Shown: positions 17,981-26,415, counted from the stretch's first letter. The stretch: DNA of 64,000 bases from JADKIH01 sp031417555 (GCA_031417555.1 JANOVV010000087.1:1-64000), one strand, 5' to 3'. Made by a program: numbers and translations. The notes: generated by a model from the sequence alone, not told the origin.

Positions 17981-18985
17981 TCAGTCTGAAACCTGCGATC
18001 CTTTTTTTGATTCGATCTTTCTTCTCAGGTCGTTGAAATACCTTTGCCTCTCCTTTTCATTAACTGTACTTATAAGAGATGATTTTCGCAAAGTATTTTC
18101 GAGTGATTTTTTTGTAGCATCGCAGAATTGTTTATCACGTGTTATCATGTAATTTAATACGCCATGATTGATAAAGACGGTTTTGGAATTGCTTCCTTCG
18201 GCGAGAATGGTATTGTGTCCGAGAAAAACTTCGTTGAAGTAAAGCTGATAATTCTTATCATTCCCTGAAGGAAGTGATCCATAAACAAACTTCTCGCCTG
18301 CTTCAGCTTCGGCTTCGATGTGGTTAACGAGCTTCAGCAATTCATTGTATATAATTGCAGGAGTTTCTTTATCCTTGAACACTCCAGACTCCTTATAAAA
18401 CTCTACCTGGTGAATAGAGCTCGTTATTGTTTCTGCACTCCATATCTCGATGGAAGGAATTTTTCTGTATGTGTTAATGATTTCGGTTTCGATCGCACGA
18501 ATTCGTTCACTCATCTGATAATCTTCGTAATGCAGTTTATTATAATCAGGAAAAGAGAGGATTGTTTTATTCCAGAAAAAGCTCTTAAACCTTGAAAGCT
18601 CGGGGAATTGAAAATGTAGAAAAGGAGGAATGTCCTTCGTCTCGATGAACATCAGGCAATTTTCGAGAGCGGCGATAGACTTCATTTGATATAGCATATC
18701 GGTCACATACTTTTCGAAATCAAAATTCTCCGATCCAATCCAGTTTCCGAAGAAAACGGTACTGTTAGTGTTTAGGCCGAGGATATGATCGAGTGAAATC
18801 TGAAACTTCTCGCAGACCTTCTGAATTTCCTCAAGCGAAATCGGCTTCTCTCCTCTTATTCTCCTGTAAGCGCTGTCTGTGCTAATATCGAGCGTGTCGG
18901 CAACTTCCTCAACAAACGAAAGGTGCCCTGGCAATTTGGATCTGACATGATTAAAAAAAAGTTTTTGCAAATCGATTGATTCCAT
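17981..18985 (-). CDS. XRE-type helix-turn-helix regulator with long C-terminal domain
   Basis: A 334-aa regulator. Residues about 18-65 form an XRE helix-turn-helix: FVEEVADTLDISTDSAYRRIRGEKPISLEEIQKVCEKFQISLDHIL. The remaining 260 residues are helical and mixed alpha/beta without a known ligand domain that I can name. Similar HTH proteins with a long helical C-terminus are common in Bacteroidota and mostly uncharacterised. It is convergent with the 5'-nucleotidase gene, about 100 bp apart, with no operon partner. Its target is unknown. Confidence 0.75.
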   Translation of the reverse strand: MESIDLQKLFFNHVRSKLPGHLSFVEEVADTLDISTDSAYRRIRGEKPISLEEIQKVCEKFQISLDHILGLNTNSTVFFGNWIGSENFDFEKYVTDMLYQMKSIAALENCLMFIETKDIPPFLHFQFPELSRFKSFFWNKTILSFPDYNKLHYEDYQMSERIRAIETEIINTYRKIPSIEIWSAETITSSIHQVEFYKESGVFKDKETPAIIYNELLKLVNHIEAEAEAGEKFVYGSLPSGNDKNYQLYFNEVFLGHNTILAEGSNSKTVFINHGVLNYMITRDKQFCDATKKSLENTLRKSSLISTVNEKERQRYFNDLRRKIESKKGSQVSD

Positions 18986-19074
18986 TTAACAATTATTTTT
19001 AAGTGTAGAAAAAAGTTAAAATTAAAGAAAAATTTTTGAAAGACAAAGAAGCTACTACACTACAGCTTCCCATC

Positions 19075-19163
19075 CTCGCTGGGCGATGTTAAGCAAACCA
19101 CAAGCTTTGATAAAAAAACCGAACAATGACCGAGCGCGTGACTTCGTCCGCGATGTAGCCGGG
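19075..19163. repeat. Dispersed repeat, family 4, copy 2
   Basis: Begins CTCGCTGGGCGAT and ends with GACTTCGTCCGCGA (19140-19153) followed by TGTAGCCGG. The same two ends in the same order occur at 6160-6205 with a shorter interior. The gene-free stretch 18986-19677 otherwise shows only fragments, such as a second CGCGCTGGGGAT near 19287 and a CCGCTTCGG hairpin near 19542. Confidence 0.6.
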
Positions 19164-19677
19164 GAACCGCAATAAAAAACGGAATAAATTAATCGTTGAA
19201 TCATTGGAAATATAGTTTACTTATTTAATATTTCCTTCGGGTTATGATTAGTAACGTACCATTCCGGCTTATCCAAAGCCACATCGCGCTGGGGATTATG
19301 CTGGAATAAAAGGGCCAATAAAAATATCGCTAATAGAATTGCATTCTTTATTTTATTCTTAAAAGTTGTAAGGTCGTAGTCCGCGTGAACAAAGTCTGCT
19401 TATTTAATCTAGTTTGTCTTGTCCTGAAACAACACTTTCATTAGATTTTTTCAAATTGCACGTGAATACTATACTAAAATAGTTCGCAGAAAACCCTTGC
19501 TGTGCAGGACTTACTTTTAATTCACCTATAAAACACAAAATCCGCTTCGGAGCACCGTATTTTTTATTGGTTAGCGATAAGGAAATCTTGCTCAGCTGGG
19601 GAAAATAGAAGTGATGAAAAATGGAGAAGTGGATAAGTATTTTTCGAGAGGTGAAAACTAAGTTGATTTAGAATAAT

Positions 19678-21030
19678 TCAAATTTTAATAATTCGAACAG
19701 GTGAGCCAATAAGTTCTTTTAAAAAAACAAAGTAAATACCCGGAGATAATTCTGAAACTGACAACGTATTTTTATCAGAATATAATTTTTCGGATTTAAC
19801 CATTCTTCCTACGTTATCATAGAATACAACCGTTTTGGGTTGAGTAAATTGTCTGAAATAAATTGTGATTTCACTTCTTGCCGGGTTTGGAAAAATACTA
19901 AATTCTGTTTCATTATTTACTGACGTTATTCCAGAAGTTAAAGAATAATATTCAAAAGCACATTTACTACAATTTGAAGTACCCATCGTCCACTTACATT
20001 CCATTAAAGAATCTATTAATCCTAATGAGTTATATACCGTCCGGCCGCTTTCGCCACCTCGGCCGCAAAAACCTGCATCGGTATTAAAGTAGTTAATTAA
20101 TCGATTCAAACTGTCATATGAGTTTGAAGATTCATGGCACAATTCTAAAATACTAAATACTTTCGAATAATAATCCGAAGAAATTAAATTATAATTGGCA
20201 TCATACAAATAAGTAGTTGAATCAGTGGTTTCATGCATCGAGCCCGAAACCCAATCGTTGATTAATTTCAGTGATAAATAACCTGCATTATCATAGATAT
20301 ATTTTGTTACCGTAGAATCTCCGGAGCTTTGTATAATTTCCGAAATAAAATCCAGAGAATCATTCGGTAAATAATAATACAACTCGTCAATATAGAAGCT
20401 AAAAACTCCCGGAGGCTTCCACGTTTCAACTGACCATCTTGTTCTTTTCCCAAATGAATCAGTATAAAATGTAATGCGATTATAATTAACCCATGCATTT
20501 AAAGAATCAACAAAATTTTGGCCGATGATTATTTTCGTTTGATTAAGTGCATCAAATAAATACAAAGCTCGGGAATCATTTACAAATGCATTTAATAAAT
20601 TATCAAATTTCTGAACATCCTTTTCAATTATACGACCAAGAGAATCATAAGAATAAATTTCATTTTCCCCAATCGTAAATCCTGAATTATAACGATAAAC
20701 TGTAAATAAAATTAAACTATCATTATTGTTATACTGCCAAGTTTGATCATCTTGTCTCACCCAAACAGGATCTTGAAAATAGTTGTTTTTTATACTAAGT
20801 AATTTTTTTGTTGAAGAATAGGTATATAGCCTCTGATTCCAAGGTAAGCCAAGACTATCGTTTAAATACCCTGTCGAATTAATTAATAATCCATCCACGT
20901 TAAATGAGTCGACACCTGAATATTTTATTGAATTATTCTCTATACAATGGTGTATAACAACAGAATCTATCTGGCTAAATACTATAAATGGTATAAGGGT
21001 AAAAAATAAAACTAAACGAATTGGTTTCAT
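19678..21030 (-). CDS. T9SS type A sorting domain protein with YD-like repeats
   Basis: A 450-aa secreted protein. Signal peptide 1-19 (ends VFSQ). The body repeats short motifs of the form Y-D-(S/A)-L/N-x-x-(R/L/Q): YSYDSLGRIIE, YLFDALNQTKI, YIYDNAGYLSL, YLYDANYNLIS, NSYDSLNRLIN. These resemble YD/RHS repeats and DUF4595-type beta modules that wind into a shell-like structure. The C-terminal 75 residues are the T9SS sorting domain (EFSIFPNPARSEI, FYDNVGRMVKS, PGIYFVFL). The repeats are too few for an RHS toxin and no toxin tip is present. Probably a structural or adhesive surface protein. Confidence 0.8.
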   Translation of the reverse strand: MKPIRLVLFFTLIPFIVFSQIDSVVIHHCIENNSIKYSGVDSFNVDGLLINSTGYLNDSLGLPWNQRLYTYSSTKKLLSIKNNYFQDPVWVRQDDQTWQYNNNDSLILFTVYRYNSGFTIGENEIYSYDSLGRIIEKDVQKFDNLLNAFVNDSRALYLFDALNQTKIIIGQNFVDSLNAWVNYNRITFYTDSFGKRTRWSVETWKPPGVFSFYIDELYYYLPNDSLDFISEIIQSSGDSTVTKYIYDNAGYLSLKLINDWVSGSMHETTDSTTYLYDANYNLISSDYYSKVFSILELCHESSNSYDSLNRLINYFNTDAGFCGRGGESGRTVYNSLGLIDSLMECKWTMGTSNCSKCAFEYYSLTSGITSVNNETEFSIFPNPARSEITIYFRQFTQPKTVVFYDNVGRMVKSEKLYSDKNTLSVSELSPGIYFVFLKELIGSPVRIIKI

Positions 21031-21091
21031 TTATGAAAAGTACTAAAATATAACTAAAATTCAAATTAGATTAGTGATTGATATATCCATC

Positions 21092-21190
21092 TGGGACGGA
21101 CTTGCTAACCCAACATTGTATTCTTTCATTTCCCAAATAGAATTAAACCAACGACGCTTCGACGGACTAATATCCGTCGAAACAACGCCG
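21092..21190. repeat. Diverged family 1 repeat copy
   Basis: Starts TGGGACGGACTT (21092-21103), one change from the family 1 end, and later has GACGCTTCGACGGAC, a piece also present in the copies at 24738 and 28119. The rest of the gene-free stretch 21031-21408 holds nothing recognised. Confidence 0.55.
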
Positions 21191-21408
21191 TGCTATTAAT
21201 ACAATTATAAACATATCCGGCGCAGCTGAGTTTGTAAAAACAACTAAATCGTCCAGATTATAAAGATTATCATATTCACATCCATTTCGGGTTTATTTCC
21301 AGTCTGTGAATCATGTAAACTAATTTAAAAATTATGTACCTCTTACTATTAAAAGATTCTCACATTTGTCGTATAAAAATTCAGGCACAAAATTAATGAA
21401 GAAATAAA

Positions 21409-21483
21409 ATGACAACAAGAGTAGTTGCAGTCATAAAGCTATATCCTAAAGGCTTTTCAGCAAGAAACAAAAAAGAGATTTAA
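21409..21483 (+). CDS. Possible 24-codon leader peptide
   Basis: An ATG-started 24-codon ORF begins MTTRVVAVIK and ends KEI. Its TAA stop is immediately followed by the ATG of the acidic 105-aa gene, in the same frame. It may be a coupled leader peptide or chance; a readthrough extension of the downstream protein is also conceivable. No family recognised. Confidence 0.25.
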   Translation: MTTRVVAVIKLYPKGFSARNKKEI

Positions 21484-21801
21484 ATGAAAAATAAAAACCC
21501 TAAAGAAAAAGTAAACCTTCCAGGCTACCCATTGTATCCGCAAGGCGAAGATATTTTTAATCATTCAAAAGAAGAAACAGAAATAAATCCCGAAGACATC
21601 TCCAAAGTAAAGGTTGCAAATGAAAAAGAAGGAACTAAGAACGAAAAGAATTTTCAGGACGATGTTTCAGGAAGTGATTTGGATGTTCCAGGTACAGAAT
21701 TGGATGATGTGCAGGAAAATGTTGGAAGCGAAGACGAAGAAAATAATTATTACAGCTTAGGTGGAGATAATCACAACGATTTGGAAGAAGATAAAGGATA
21801 A
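21484..21801 (+). CDS. Small acidic, probably disordered protein
   Basis: A 105-aa very acidic protein. The N-terminus NLPGYPLYPQGEDIFNHSKEE matches a conserved start of small Bacteroidota hypothetical proteins (GYPLYPxxEDIYN), often found near stress genes. The remainder is rich in D, E, N and G (ENVGSEDEENNYYSLGGDNH) and likely disordered. No membrane segment and no catalytic motif. It is followed by a decayed oxidoreductase gene and a DJ-1/PfpI gene on the same strand, an oxidative-stress flavoured context. Its role is unknown. Confidence 0.65.
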   Translation: MKNKNPKEKVNLPGYPLYPQGEDIFNHSKEETEINPEDISKVKVANEKEGTKNEKNFQDDVSGSDLDVPGTELDDVQENVGSEDEENNYYSLGGDNHNDLEEDKG

Positions 21802-21829
21802 TGAATGGTTATGGACGAATTTAGAAATT

Positions 21830-22040
21830 ATGAATAAAATAATTCTTTTAAATAAACGACCTCTTGGAAAACCAACATTATGTGATTATAAAATCCTTTA
21901 AGAAGAAATTCAAACTATCATCACATAATTTTCAGCGACACTATCGTATAAGAATTTGATAATATTCCAGAAGCATTCCTTGATTTGTTTGAAGGAAAAA
22001 ATGAATATAAAAATTTATTAATAACCATAAAAAAAAATAA
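21830..22040 (+). pseudogene. Deletion scar of an NADP-dependent oxidoreductase (CurA/YncB-like MDR family)
   Basis: The DNA reads first as MNKIILLNKRPLGKPTLCDY, the standard N-terminus of Bacteroidota NADP-dependent medium-chain oxidoreductases. About 90 bases later it reads DTIV-stop-EFDNIPEAFLDLFEGKNE, the standard C-terminus of the same family (EGFDNIPEAFxxLFxGKN). Stops interrupt both pieces, and roughly 280 residues, including the whole NADP-binding domain, are missing. The C-terminal remnant runs in frame into the downstream DJ-1/PfpI gene, which would let an annotator extend that gene wrongly. The family assignment rests on recognised terminal motifs only. Confidence 0.7.
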
Positions 22041-22041
22041 C

Positions 22042-22737
22042 ATGAAAATTTTAATTGTATTAACTTCTCATAGTGCCTTGGGAAATACAGGTGAAAAAAC
22101 CGGTTTTTGGGTAGAAGAATTTGCAACACCCTATTATATATTAGCCGATGCAGGAGCCGATATCACTATAGCATCTCCTAAAGGTGGTCAGCCACCGGTC
22201 GATCCTAAAAGTGAAAAAGCAGATGCTCAAACACCATCAACAGAAAGATTTTATAAAGACACTGTACTACTTGATAAAGTTGCGCACTCTTTAAAACTGA
22301 TAGATGTAAAACAAAAGGATTATGATGCAGTTTTTTATCCCGGAGGCCACGGGCCAATGTGGGATCTGGCATCTGATAAAGTCTCTATTAAATTAATAGA
22401 GGAGTTTTACAATCATCAAAAGCCAATTGCGTTTGTTTGTCATGCGCCTGCTGCTTTAATTAATACGAAAGCAATAAATGGAAACCCACTTGTAAAAGGA
22501 AAAAATTTAACCAGCTTTTCAAATACAGAAGAAGTAGCAGTTAAACTATCTGAGATTGTTCCGTTTTTATTGGAAGACGAACTTAAAAAACAGGGTGCAC
22601 ATTATACCAAGGGCAACGATTGGGGCTCTTATGCAAAACAAGACGGATTATTAATCACCGGGCAAAATCCTGCTTCTTCAGAAGCTGTTGCCAAGCTTCT
22701 TTTACAAACACTTAAAGTAGAAAATGTAATGCAATAG
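22042..22737 (+). CDS. DJ-1/PfpI family protein (type 1 glutamine amidotransferase-like, Hsp31/HchA-like)
   Basis: The correct start is the ATG at 22042, giving 231 aa; codons before it belong to the oxidoreductase remnant. The fold is a flavodoxin-like DJ-1/PfpI domain. The nucleophile is C133 in AFVCHAPAAL, E25/E26 lie in the GFWVEEF segment, and a glycine-rich YPGGHGPMW is at 99-107. The E-x-x-x PY start and the 230-aa length fit the HchA/YajL-like stress group with glyoxalase III, chaperone or deglycase activity. The small acidic protein upstream is on the same strand. The exact activity is not fixed by the sequence. Confidence 0.85.
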   Translation: MKILIVLTSHSALGNTGEKTGFWVEEFATPYYILADAGADITIASPKGGQPPVDPKSEKADAQTPSTERFYKDTVLLDKVAHSLKLIDVKQKDYDAVFYPGGHGPMWDLASDKVSIKLIEEFYNHQKPIAFVCHAPAALINTKAINGNPLVKGKNLTSFSNTEEVAVKLSEIVPFLLEDELKKQGAHYTKGNDWGSYAKQDGLLITGQNPASSEAVAKLLLQTLKVENVMQ

Positions 22738-22817
22738 ATCCTCAATATTAAGAAGTGAATTAAAACGAACATTAAGTTGACGCTTATGCGATAGCTATCG
22801 GGAGGAGCAAAACGTTT

Positions 22818-23174
22818 TTAATAATCCTTTACAAGTGCATTCAACGGTATATTGAGAAACTCATTCAGATTCCTGATCATCTCAAGTGTCAATTTCCGTT
22901 TCCGGTTAAGAATTTTCGAAACTTTATCCTTTCCGCCTAAATACTTTGCAAGATCTTTTTGCTTTAGATTTTGCTGCTCCATCCTGTATTTAATAGCCTC
23001 GATAGGATCCGGAGCATTTATCTGGTAATGTTCATTTTCGTATTGTCCAATGAGCATCGCAAGAATATCAGCATCGTCACTTTCCCTTGTTCCTTTTTTA
23101 GCAAGAAATATTTTCTCGAACATTGCCAATGCTTTGTTATAATCTCTTTCAGTTTTTATTACTTTGAATTCCAT
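22818..23174 (-). CDS. higA: HigA-like antitoxin, XRE family
   Basis: A 118-aa antitoxin, second gene of a toxin-first pair. Residues about 65-115 hold the helix-turn-helix: AIKYRMEQQNLKQKDLAKYLGGKDKVSKILNRKRKLTLEMIRNLNEFLNIP. The N-terminal 60 residues (KTERDYNKALAMFEKIFLAKKGT) match the HigA extension that neutralises the toxin. It lies 14 nt after the toxin stop. The complex presumably represses the pair by binding the palindrome at 23523-23543. Confidence 0.88.
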   Translation of the reverse strand: MEFKVIKTERDYNKALAMFEKIFLAKKGTRESDDADILAMLIGQYENEHYQINAPDPIEAIKYRMEQQNLKQKDLAKYLGGKDKVSKILNRKRKLTLEMIRNLNEFLNIPLNALVKDY

Positions 23175-23188
23175 AATAAATATTTTTT

Positions 23189-23491
23189 TTAATAAACTTC
23201 TATCGTCACTGAATCTATTTTATCATATTCTGCATGTGTCCCGATATACTTTATAAATAACCACCCCTTCAGATAATTAATACTTGCGACAAGCCTGTAT
23301 TTATTCCCTTTGATATTAAATACAACTCTGTCATTCGTGATTATATCTGCTGTTGCAAAATCGCCGATCACATCATTGGGTTTACGCCAGTTTTTTGATC
23401 CCACATCATTGTACCACAATTCAAGAGGCTTTTTGGAATCAGCATGCTTTTTCCAGAATTTGAGTAAAGTCCCCCGGTTATGGATATTCAT
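23189..23491 (-). CDS. higB: HigB-like mRNA interferase toxin (RelE superfamily)
   Basis: A 100-aa toxin with the HigB pattern: LLKFWKKHADSKKPLELWYN, then WRKPNDVIGDFATADIITNDRVVFNIKGNKYRLVASI, then FIKYIGTHAEYDKID. The central FNIKGNKYRL and C-terminal (Y/F)IGTHAEYD motifs are hallmarks of this branch. Such toxins cut mRNA on the ribosome. Toxin-first order with higA 14 nt downstream is standard. Confidence 0.9.
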   Translation of the reverse strand: MNIHNRGTLLKFWKKHADSKKPLELWYNDVGSKNWRKPNDVIGDFATADIITNDRVVFNIKGNKYRLVASINYLKGWLFIKYIGTHAEYDKIDSVTIEVY

Positions 23492-23522
23492 TGAATTCCT
23501 TTTACGGTGCTAATGTACAACA

Positions 23523-23543
23523 AAGTTGCCTAAATGGCAACTT
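23523..23543. promoter_or_regulatory. Candidate higBA operator
   Basis: Perfect 8-bp arms AAGTTGCC (23523-23530) and GGCAACTT (23536-23543) flank TAAAT. The palindrome starts 32 bp upstream of the higB ATG (minus strand), where an autorepressor would bind. A weak CAACTTTG box overlaps it on the minus strand. Confidence 0.65.
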
Positions 23544-24062
23544 ATTTATTGGGGTTATTTTATAGGGTTTTTTCTTTATGCCAAAGCAAGGTGGATTCTA
23601 TAGATAAATCACATTGGTGCAAATAAACTTTATCATTTGCTCTTGCCTGTGATATTTCAGGAACTACTTGAGCAGACATTTCTTGATAAGTTATTATTTA
23701 TAGTTATAAATGAACTTTTGATTTGTGCTGATTATATAATCGTAAAACATCATAAAAGTATATTGCTGAATGAAAAAAGTTGAGCAGCTAACAGCGGATT
23801 ATTTATCTGCCGAAATAATACGTAAGCAGGATATTCACAGCACAAAAACAACGGAACTTGTCCGCTAACTAGCGGACAGATGTTCTTGGAAGCAGTTTGG
23901 GTTTTTATTTTATTGGAAACAAAGGAAAGTTTAGAGTGAAGTCTGGCACAGCAGGGTATCGTGTTTAGCGATAAATGCTAATAGAAAATGAAACAATGTC
24001 GAATACCAAAAATGGAATTAAATACATAATCATATAATTCTAAATTAACTAACCTTATTATA
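23544..24062. other. Gene-free stretch with a short inverted repeat
   Basis: No gene is supported. Arms TGTCCGCT (23859-23866) and AGCGGACA (23871-23878) form a perfect hairpin with a 4-base loop. It lies at the end of a 32-codon ORF (23770-23868) too short to accept. Confidence 0.4.
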
Positions 24063-24506
24063 ATGGTTGTAAAAACTTCCATTGCCGCTGATATTTGCAC
24101 AATGAAATTCAAAACAGAAATTAATTATATTAAAGCGAAAGAACTGCGAGAGTTGATAAATGAAGCATTAAATTCATCCGCTTATGAAGATTCCTATTTG
24201 AGAGAAAAGCTACAAAAATTAAGCAGGCAGATTCCATTTCAAATCGGTCTTAGTTTGAATGTTAATTCATATGAATGTACATGCTTCCATCTGGAAAAAG
24301 CAGAAAAAAAGTTAAGAGAGCTGCAAATTGCAGTTGATTTATGTACATTAGAATATTTTAATATTGATTCGCAGAAATTGGATTCAGTAGTGGAAGAAAT
24401 CTTGGAACTAATTTCAATTACTCTTGAAAAAGCTGAAGTAGACGAAGAGAATAGGATGGAGGAAATTTTGAGCGAGTTTTTTGTGAAAAATGAGACTTCG
24501 TTTTAG
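24063..24506 (+). CDS. Hypothetical helical protein
   Basis: A 147-aa protein, almost entirely helical and charged (YIKAKELRELINEALNSSAYEDSYLREKLQKLSRQIP, then KAEKKLRELQIAV and VVEEILELISITLEKAEVDEENR). An alternative start is the ATG at 24102. No signal peptide, no membrane segment and no recognised family. The pattern of long amphipathic helices could be a four-helix bundle. It lies between HigBA and the mobile mystery module and is flanked by gene-free repeat DNA, so it may be accessory. Confidence 0.5.
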   Translation: MVVKTSIAADICTMKFKTEINYIKAKELRELINEALNSSAYEDSYLREKLQKLSRQIPFQIGLSLNVNSYECTCFHLEKAEKKLRELQIAVDLCTLEYFNIDSQKLDSVVEEILELISITLEKAEVDEENRMEEILSEFFVKNETSF

Positions 24507-24737
24507 TTTCTCTTAACTCACATAAAAGGAACAAAACGGAATCATTTCTATTGACAGAAACATTCTCAAAAAATTTTTGAGCGTTTTGGAATTCCTTTTT
24601 CTAATAATATTCCGAATAAATACTTTGATTATCGGTTAAAAATAAAGGTATTTAATGATAAGTGATATATAATTTTCGATATGTAACATATTTACTACTT
24701 ATGTGATATATCAATATTTATATGTCTTTCCCCCTGC

Positions 24738-24900
24738 TGCGACGGACTTATCATCAAGTATTTTTTCATGTCCTCAAACAAATCCAAATATATTTTCGTC
24801 GCTTCGACGGACATTTCCGCCAGCTGGCGGATTGTTTTAAGCTGTGTGATTTTAATCCACTGTTAAATGCTCATCGTTTTTCAAAACTTCCATAGTGAAT
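24738..24900. repeat. Family 1 dispersed repeat, long form copy
   Basis: Starts TGCGACGGACTT (24738-24749) and contains GCTTCGACGGACATT, GGCGGATTGTTTTAAGCTGTG and CTCATCGTTTTTCAAAACTT. The same blocks in the same order occur at 28119-28270. This long form lacks the inverted right end seen in the copies at 12098 and 14539. Confidence 0.7.
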
Positions 24901-24912
24901 AGGTATCTTCCA

Positions 24913-24981
24913 TTTTCCGCAGACACCCACTCCCAGCGAAACATTCCTTTTACCTCCAGCGAAACGTGAGCGAAACATTTT
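24913..24981. repeat. AGCGAAAC repeat block (family 3), copy 1
   Basis: TTTTCCGCAGACACC followed by three spaced AGCGAAAC units (CCAGCGAAACATTCCTTTT, then CCAGCGAAACGTGAGCGAAACAT). The same block recurs at 28430-28500 and 33001-33066, with a partial copy at 28694-28717. It overlaps the last codons-to-downstream region of the Fic gene on the minus strand. Confidence 0.75.
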
Positions 24982-24984
24982 TAT

Positions 24985-25581
24985 TCATTCTGTTTTTGCA
25001 AACTCTAATAAAGGATTTATGTTTCCCTTGTCCGCCTCTCTGAGGGAACGTAAATAGTTATTCCTTACTTCGTCATGACTAACTAAATTCGATCTCCCCC
25101 AGTTGAAAACATGCTTTCCGAAAACATGATTAATGATTATGTCGGCCATCAACCGCGAATGCCTTCCATTCCCATTTGAGAAGCAATGAATTTTTACCAA
25201 AGCATGTTTAAAGCGAATGGCGATCTCTTCATCAGGGTAAACTTTACCATTGATCCAATGTAAACAATCGTCACATAATTGCTTTAGTGAAACACCAATC
25301 TGAACCGGATCAATACCAATACTTTTTTCAGTCCTTCGAAATTCTCCTGCCCATTTCCAAACGTCACCATACATTTTATGATGCAGATTACGAACAAATT
25401 TTTCAGTCAGTATTTCCTCCTTATTAAATTTTCTTCTCATCGTCCACTCGACAGCCTTTTCAATATTCTGCTGTTCGAATTCGTCCAGTTCCCCTCTTGT
25501 TGTTATGGATGAAATCAGTAATCCTTCCTTCTCATCATCAAGTGGCGTTTGACCATCTATATAATCTATGTCTAGTCCCAT
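24985..25581 (-). CDS. Mobile mystery protein B, Fic/Doc domain
   Basis: A 198-aa Fic-domain protein matching mobile mystery protein B. The core motif is HCFSNGNGRHSR (H132 to R143), i.e. HxFx(N)GNGRxxR with Asn in place of the usual Asp/Glu. The Fic flap region WKWAGEFRRTEKSIGI is also typical. Fic enzymes transfer AMP or related groups from nucleotides to proteins, and some act as toxins. It overlaps the upstream mobile mystery protein A gene by 10 bp, so the two are translationally coupled. This pair is known mainly from mobile or accessory DNA; whether it acts as toxin-antitoxin is inference. Confidence 0.88.
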   Translation of the reverse strand: MGLDIDYIDGQTPLDDEKEGLLISSITTRGELDEFEQQNIEKAVEWTMRRKFNKEEILTEKFVRNLHHKMYGDVWKWAGEFRRTEKSIGIDPVQIGVSLKQLCDDCLHWINGKVYPDEEIAIRFKHALVKIHCFSNGNGRHSRLMADIIINHVFGKHVFNWGRSNLVSHDEVRNNYLRSLREADKGNINPLLEFAKTE

Positions 25582-26036
25582 AAGTACCGAGGCATTTTAT
25601 TTATTATTTCATCCGCCTTTTCCTCAATTGCTTTTTTAATTCGCGTATCAGATACTTTCTGATCTTCGAGGCTCATTGTATTGGATGTCCGTAATACAAT
25701 TTCACGGGCGATTTTATCAGCTTTTTTTTCAATCATCCTTTCAAGTGTTTCCTCTTTGGGAATAATAGCATACACTAATTTCATATCCAGTGCTTTCGCT
25801 ACATCACTAAGTGATCTCAAAGTCAATGAGCCTTCTGCTTCTCTTTGTTCAATTTCTTTTACACTTTGGGCAGAAATTCCAAGTCTTTTTCCAAGCTGCC
25901 GAAGAGACATTTTCATTGCAGTACGGATATTAAAAATCCATCCCCGTTCAGGTGAGCTAAATTGATTAAGAGATTTCAAAGTCAGGAATTTCCGGTCCAG
26001 TTGTTCAATGATTAGTTTTTGTTGCCTGAGTTTCAT
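25572..26036 (-). CDS. Mobile mystery protein A, HTH regulator/antitoxin-like
   Basis: A 154-aa protein. It begins MKLRQQKLIIEQLDRKF and has an XRE helix-turn-helix at about residues 37-85 (RTAMKMSLRQLGKRLGISAQSVKEIEQREAEGSLTLRSLSDVAKALDMKLVYAIIP). The PRGWI-like element GWIFNIRTAM and LVYAIIPKEETLE are typical of mobile mystery protein A. It is first in the operon and overlaps the Fic gene. Three copies of an AAGGnTATAnCCTT palindrome lie just upstream, one ending 1 base before the ATG, so autorepression is very likely. Confidence 0.9.
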   Translation of the reverse strand: MKLRQQKLIIEQLDRKFLTLKSLNQFSSPERGWIFNIRTAMKMSLRQLGKRLGISAQSVKEIEQREAEGSLTLRSLSDVAKALDMKLVYAIIPKEETLERMIEKKADKIAREIVLRTSNTMSLEDQKVSDTRIKKAIEEKADEIINKMPRYLWD

Positions 26037-26117
26037 AAGGATATAGCCTTAAAATTAATATTCAAATATAAGGCTATATCCTGAAACGAAATAATATTAT
26101 TAAGGTTATATCCTGAA
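26037..26117 (-). promoter_or_regulatory. Three-site operator and promoter of the mobile mystery A/B operon
   Basis: Copies of AAGGnTATAnCCTT lie at 26037-26052 (read on the minus strand, overlapping the ribosome-binding region), 26069-26085 and 26101-26117. The last two are the same orientation on the plus strand and exactly 32 bp apart, about three helical turns. A minus-strand -7 box, TATATTTG (26063-26070), lies between sites 1 and 2, and a CGTTTC near 26088 is a poor -33 match. A repressor on these sites would block both promoter and translation start. Confidence 0.8.
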
Positions 26118-26280
26118 AAAATAATAGAAAAAACTCGATTTTGCCTCTATTTTAAACTATTGTCAGTATTTAATAAGAATATCAATTATTCCAAACCATT
26201 GTCATCTCTTAAAATTTGAAAACTAGACGAAACAAATTCTGAATTGGTTGACAAAATTTGACTGATGTATTAAATAAACC

Positions 26281-26390
26281 TAAAGGTTTTCGCTGGCCGA
26301 CGGAATTTTCCTGAGCGTTTAACAGACATTTCCAGACAATATCTTTTTACAAGCGGTTGTTTCGCACCGGATTTAGCATTTAGGATGAAT
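26281..26390. repeat. Dispersed repeat, family 2, copy 1
   Basis: Contains AGGTTTTCGCTGGCCGACGG, TTTTCCTGAGC, GACATTTCCAGACA, TTTTTACAAG and TTGTTTCGCACCGG in this order. The same ordered blocks occur at 28310-28410 and 29558-29670. It sits in the gene-free stretch 26118-26415. Confidence 0.8.
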
Positions 26391-26415
26391 TAAACTTAAA
26401 TTAAATATTTCAGTT

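Noticed and set aside
23770..23868. 32-codon ORF starting MKKVEQLTADYL
   Set aside because: Too short, no family, isolated in repeat-rich DNA.
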